A stretch of DNA of 55,254 nt, taken from IMG/VR virus record IMGVR_UViG_3300003876_000014, positions 1 to 55,254 of that record. One strand, 5' to 3'. Of the stretch, positions 51,619 through 55,254 are shown piece by piece. The notes under the pieces were generated by a model. The model ran no database searches. It saw only the letters and a list, made by a program, of their open reading frames with translations, and was not told where the DNA came from. Position 1 is the stretch's first letter. The number at the start of each line of letters is the position of its first letter. A program made the position numbers and the translations under genes. The DNA comes from a virus.

Positions 51619-51981
51619 TTATCCCCTAATTGGAAATATTATTTTAACATCACACCCAAATACTTCATCAAGAAAATCTTCCATTCCAGCCCACGCTCTA
51701 TTTTTATCAATTGGTAACAACCCTTCTAATACTTCCTTTTCATAATACCCAATCATCATATTTTTGAGCATTGTTTTTATTTTAGGATATATATATTTTT
51801 CACCATTTGATTTATATATATCATTTACTCTCCAATTATCTCTAATTCCAATTACCGAACTAACTAATCCTGATGTTGGTGTTGGGGATAATTTGGGGTT
51901 TTGTGCTAAGATATTAGCTAATAATGTACTACCAGCTCTAGGAAATCCTGCCATGAACAATACTTTCTGTTTTTTATTCAT
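51619..51981 (-). CDS. N-terminal part of a split sulfotransferase
   Basis: The 120-residue frame starts with VLFMAGFPRAGSTLLANILA, the P-loop-like 5'-PSB motif (P-R-x-G-S-T-L-L) that binds the 5' phosphosulfate of PAPS. It ends with IIFPIRG, which is the start of the 3'-binding motif (FPIRD). Sulfotransferases move sulfate from PAPS to a sugar or protein. It starts after a terminator and a GTATTTATA element, and continues downstream in another frame. Confidence 0.65.
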   Translation of the reverse strand: MNKKQKVLFMAGFPRAGSTLLANILAQNPKLSPTPTSGLVSSVIGIRDNWRVNDIYKSNGEKYIYPKIKTMLKNMMIGYYEKEVLEGLLPIDKNRAWAGMEDFLDEVFGCDVKIIFPIRG

Positions 51982-52003
51982 ATTATATTTTTTTATAATT
52001 TAT

Positions 52004-52012
52004 TATAAATAC
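52004..52012 (-). promoter_or_regulatory. GTATTTATA element before the sulfotransferase
   Basis: The element is 22 bases before the ATG at 51981 and about 22 bases after a terminator. Confidence 0.6.
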
Positions 52013-52033
52013 TTATTTTAGTTAAAAAGACAT

Positions 52034-52062
52034 AAAAAAAGGGGTTTTCTTTCAAAAACCCC
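52034..52062 (-). terminator. Intrinsic terminator
   Basis: The minus strand has GGGGTTTT and AAAACCCC as an eight-pair stem with a short loop, followed by seven T. It lies 24 bases after the stop of the YadA-type fibre gene. Confidence 0.85.
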
Positions 52063-52085
52063 TCAATTTTATTTATTATTATTTA

Positions 52086-54617
52086 TTAGTTAATAAATGC
52101 TAAACTATACCATTCACTATCTATAAGACTATAAACAATTTCTAATGCACCATAATCAGTATTAATTGTAGCATTTGGTGCACCATCAATAATATTACCG
52201 TTACCATTAACAATAATATTATTAGTAAGAGCATTCCCCATATCCTTTATTTTATATGCTTGACCATTAATAGGTGAAGAAGGAAGTGTAATTGTTTGAG
52301 TTGTACCTGAAGTTTGAACTAATACCACATATTCAGCGGTGGTTAATGTTGAAGATGTTATTCCTGTTATATTATAAATATTATTAGCATCACCCAATTC
52401 AGAATTAGCAACAGTTTTCACAATACCAGTAGTTGGGTTTCTAACAAGTACACTATCTGATGTTGTACCAACAGAAGGAGTATCCCAGATTGCAACCGCA
52501 TTTATAATTAAATGATTTTGATAATTAGTACCACCAGTTGCTTTAATTCCTGTCCCTAATATAGTTGCACAATTGTTTGTTGCACCTAAATTATTATTAT
52601 ATCCAAACACTAAACCTGTGGAAACAGTGTTTTTTATATTTCTACCAAATGACACTGAAAAATCTTCAGTACTACAAACTTTTCGACCAAATGCTAATGA
52701 ACTTACACCACCTGCAAAAATATTATCATTTATTCCATCATCATATGTTGTATTACCCATTGCAAATGAACCAGAACCATTTGCACAAATTTTAGCACCA
52801 CCAACATAACCCATTGCAAATGAACCAGAACCACCTGCACAAATAGAACCACCGTTTGTATTATAATTAGCACTACCCATTGCAAGAGAACCTGTTGTAT
52901 ATGATACAATTGAACTACCTTGATATGCACTACCCATTGCAAGAGAACCTGAACCTCTAGAATATATAGTTGCATTATTATAATTAGCACTACCCATTGC
53001 AAGAGAACCAGCACCATTTGGATGGTTTTTTATTGTACCATATGAATAACCAAATGCAATAGAATTTTCACCCGCAATAACAGTACCACCATTATATCCA
53101 CATCCACCTGCAAATGAGTTATATGCATTTGAACAAGTATTTCCACCTATTGCTAACGAATTTTTACCAGTTGCTTTAGTATAACTACCAATCGCTAATG
53201 AGTTTGCACCACCTTCAAGTGTATTATAACCAATCCTTAAACTATGCGAATCGTTTGTACTAATTTCTGTGTTACCTGTTAATGTACCACCAAGCACTAT
53301 ATTATTACTTGTTTTTGTTAATCCATTAGAAGCTGTTGTAGGAACATTATCGAATTGTGATAAATCAACAGTTATATCACCACTAATTGTTCTAGATAAT
53401 TCTAATGTACTTGCATTCATTGTACCACCACTAACAACATCAGCAGCTAATACTCCTGATGATAATGTTAATGCTGTACCTGCAATTGTACTTCCTACTC
53501 TTAATCTACCAGAAGTTGAATTACTATCAAAATCTAATCCTGAATTAGTTGCTAATTCAATAGAAACTGATCTATTACCACCAACAATTGAAACTGTTGT
53601 ACCTGTACCCTCAACCAAGTCAAATAATTTACTAGCAATTGTAAAATTAATTTCTGTTATTCCTACTGTAATGGGATCTAGTGTTGTTACTAACCATGAT
53701 GTACTAGATAATGTATTACCAGTTACAATGAATGTAAATGAACCTTGTGATACTTCACCTACAGGATCACCATTAAAATCTCCTGATCTTGTGAATCCAG
53801 AAGCAGATGCTGAATAATCATATATTCCATTTTCAACAATATTACTTTGATTTTTTATTAACACTCTCCAACCATCTTGAACAACAATACCATCTAATGT
53901 TGTACCCGATACGAAAGTACCACCACTAATATCAATATTACCATCAGAAGCAGTTGTAGCAACTATTGATGCATCTTTTGGATCTAATCCAGATGCAATT
54001 GCATCAACATATGCTTTATCAACCAATGATCTATCTGTATAATCTAAAGAATAATCAGCTACATATTGTAAACCAGCAGCAGTTGCTCTATTATCAGTTA
54101 CTGAAAATAAATTTGAATTATAATCTAAATTAAATCCAACACCACTTGTAAAATCATCACCAGCTAAAGTACCTGATTGTGATTTAATTACTAATTGTGA
54201 ATTAGATTTAGCATTTAAATCTAATATTCCTGAAGCACCTGTTGTCGAAAGAGTACCATTAGTTAAATCATTAATTGCTAATGAATATCCACCAGCACCA
54301 ATTGTTGTATTACCACTTAATGTTCCACCTAATATTACATTACCATTTTCTACAGATAAACCATTAGTAGCACCAGTTACATTAGTAGATACACCACCAA
54401 TTTTAACAACAAGATCACCATCCGTGACACCATTTTCATACCAATATTCTTCATTGTTTATATTTACCGTTAAACCTTCAAATCTTAATCCTTCAACAAT
54501 CGTATTATTAACTTCAGTAACACTACTATATGGTATATTAAGTGTTGGATTTAAATATTTATTTTCAATTGGTTTCCCTAAGTTAGCTTGAATGTTATCA
54601 TTTAAAATAATTGCCAT
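52086..54617 (-). CDS. Large fibre with prophage-type fibre domain and YadA-head-like repeats
   Basis: The 843-residue protein has a beta-rich N-terminus (VEGLRFEGLTVNINNEEYWY). A conserved phage fibre domain follows (LVDKAYVDAIASGLDPKDAS, then VLIKNQSNIVENGIYDY), the same as in the gene at 44443. From about residue 460 there are YadA-head-like repeats (SLAIGSYTKATGKNSLAIGG, GSLAMGSANYNN). The end is a beta-rich cap (GQAYKIKDMGNALTNNIIVN). It combines modules of fibres and trimeric autotransporter heads. A terminator lies after its stop. Confidence 0.7.
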   Translation of the reverse strand: MAIILNDNIQANLGKPIENKYLNPTLNIPYSSVTEVNNTIVEGLRFEGLTVNINNEEYWYENGVTDGDLVVKIGGVSTNVTGATNGLSVENGNVILGGTLSGNTTIGAGGYSLAINDLTNGTLSTTGASGILDLNAKSNSQLVIKSQSGTLAGDDFTSGVGFNLDYNSNLFSVTDNRATAAGLQYVADYSLDYTDRSLVDKAYVDAIASGLDPKDASIVATTASDGNIDISGGTFVSGTTLDGIVVQDGWRVLIKNQSNIVENGIYDYSASASGFTRSGDFNGDPVGEVSQGSFTFIVTGNTLSSTSWLVTTLDPITVGITEINFTIASKLFDLVEGTGTTVSIVGGNRSVSIELATNSGLDFDSNSTSGRLRVGSTIAGTALTLSSGVLAADVVSGGTMNASTLELSRTISGDITVDLSQFDNVPTTASNGLTKTSNNIVLGGTLTGNTEISTNDSHSLRIGYNTLEGGANSLAIGSYTKATGKNSLAIGGNTCSNAYNSFAGGCGYNGGTVIAGENSIAFGYSYGTIKNHPNGAGSLAMGSANYNNATIYSRGSGSLAMGSAYQGSSIVSYTTGSLAMGSANYNTNGGSICAGGSGSFAMGYVGGAKICANGSGSFAMGNTTYDDGINDNIFAGGVSSLAFGRKVCSTEDFSVSFGRNIKNTVSTGLVFGYNNNLGATNNCATILGTGIKATGGTNYQNHLIINAVAIWDTPSVGTTSDSVLVRNPTTGIVKTVANSELGDANNIYNITGITSSTLTTAEYVVLVQTSGTTQTITLPSSPINGQAYKIKDMGNALTNNIIVNGNGNIIDGAPNATINTDYGALEIVYSLIDSEWYSLAFIN

Positions 54618-54648
54618 TTTCTCTATTTTTTATTTTTTCTTTTATTTA

Positions 54649-55254
54649 TTAACTATTTCTAAATTCCACATTTGTTTCAATGCTTTTAGCTTCTGAAATA
54701 TAAAATTTATAATTTATACCACCCCAAAGAGTTGTTGGTGAATTTACATTTACTGTTGAAGGTGCTGGATATTTATTACCACTAGGGTATACGCCACCAA
54801 TTATTCCATTTGATAATGCTGTTACATACCATATTACTTTTGTTGTTTCGCTTGCTGGATGTGCCATCCATGTCCATTCAGCACCTGAAGTATTAAAATT
54901 AGCATTTACAGTTCCACTTGAAGCTGCTACTACTTTAGTACCACTATCAATTAATGCTTGATTAGGTGTTGGTCTTGTTGCACCAGCATCTGTTCCATAA
55001 AACCAAGGGTATATACCTGTTACCGTTGTGTACCTGCTGCTAATGGTGTACTAAAATTACCACCAGCACTATCTAATGGTTGTTCACCAATATCATATGA
55101 TACTTAATGTTGAAGATGGTAAACCTGTACCAGTAAAATTATATGTATTTGGTAATCCACTTCTAAATCCTGATGTGCCATAAGCTGGTGTTATTAAACC
55201 CCTATCAAATGTTGCAGTGAAATTAATATTATCAGGTGCAACTAATGTTGGAAA
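54649..55254 (-). CDS. Putative tail fibre protein, partial and interrupted by two frameshifts
   Basis: The last 72 codons (MAHPASETTKVIWYVTALSN) are one reading frame, but it continues upstream without a start through EWTW, FNTSGAEW and GIYPWFYGTDAGATR to about 55030. Another frame then reads SAGGNFSTPLAAG and YDIGEQPLDS, and a further frame near 55110 reads GFRSGLPNTYNFTG to the window end. Two small indels (near 55030 and 55105) would join these into a single protein of over 195 residues. It is a beta-rich fibre-like protein whose true start is outside the window. Confidence 0.5.

Noticed and set aside
52730-53160. Regular SLAIG/SLAMG DNA repeats as a CRISPR array
   Set aside because: The repeats are in-frame protein repeats without constant-length spacers and vary in DNA sequence.

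Overview
The window looks like a piece of a large, AT-rich genome of a contractile-tailed (T4-like, myovirus-type) phage that probably infects a member of the Bacteroidota. Evidence for a phage: a gp25-like and a gp6/gpJ-like baseplate protein side by side, a 1459-residue baseplate/tail protein, many fibre-like proteins, a family B DNA polymerase next to an SNF2-type helicase, and several homing endonucleases and inteins. Evidence for the host is indirect: starts lack Shine-Dalgarno sequences and have A/T-rich leaders, and Thr-rich linkers join virion domains. No rRNA, tRNA, integrase or CRISPR array was seen. All genes but one (a GIY-YIG endonuclease at 39978-40832) lie on the minus strand, so transcription runs from high to low coordinates.

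Layout from high to low coordinates: (1) 40827-55254, a tail-fibre and adhesin region: YadA-head-like repeat proteins, a tandem set of fibres with related N-terminal and C-terminal modules, a split sulfotransferase and a GT9-like glycosyltransferase. (2) 31163-39149, replication: DNA polymerase B and an SNF2/SMARCAL1-like helicase that carries a complete LAGLIDADG intein in its Walker A motif and a second intein in its DEAD-box motif. The second intein is broken by a nested EDxHD homing endonuclease, a fractured-gene or split-intein layout. (3) 17571-31121, accessory and probably virion-delivered proteins: Nudix, WYL-like, GNAT plus kinase-like, ParB-like plus CCA nucleotidyltransferase, a possible spanin pair, a 2H phosphoesterase and a HAD phosphatase. 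(4) 1-17407, baseplate and tail: gp25-like, gp6-like, gp7/gpI-like, an Asp-box protein, delta-60 repeats and three glycosyltransferases.

Two signals recur across the window. A directional element reading GTATTTATA on the coding strand lies 0-50 bases upstream of about 16 genes. It is often directly preceded by an intrinsic terminator of the previous unit, and it is on the plus strand only before the single plus-strand gene. It is the best candidate for the phage's own promoter. The second signal is a set of broken genes (CCA enzyme, sulfotransferase, DUF-type glycosyltransferase, GNAT/kinase protein, both window ends) in which a one-base change, mostly in a short homopolymer, would restore one long protein. 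These may be assembly errors, real decay or recoding.

The most interesting candidates are the twice intein-invaded helicase with an endonuclease nested in another reading frame, the unusual tRNA/RNA-end-repair gene set (CCA-adding enzyme, 2H phosphoesterase, Pnkp-like HAD), and the GTATTTATA promoter system.
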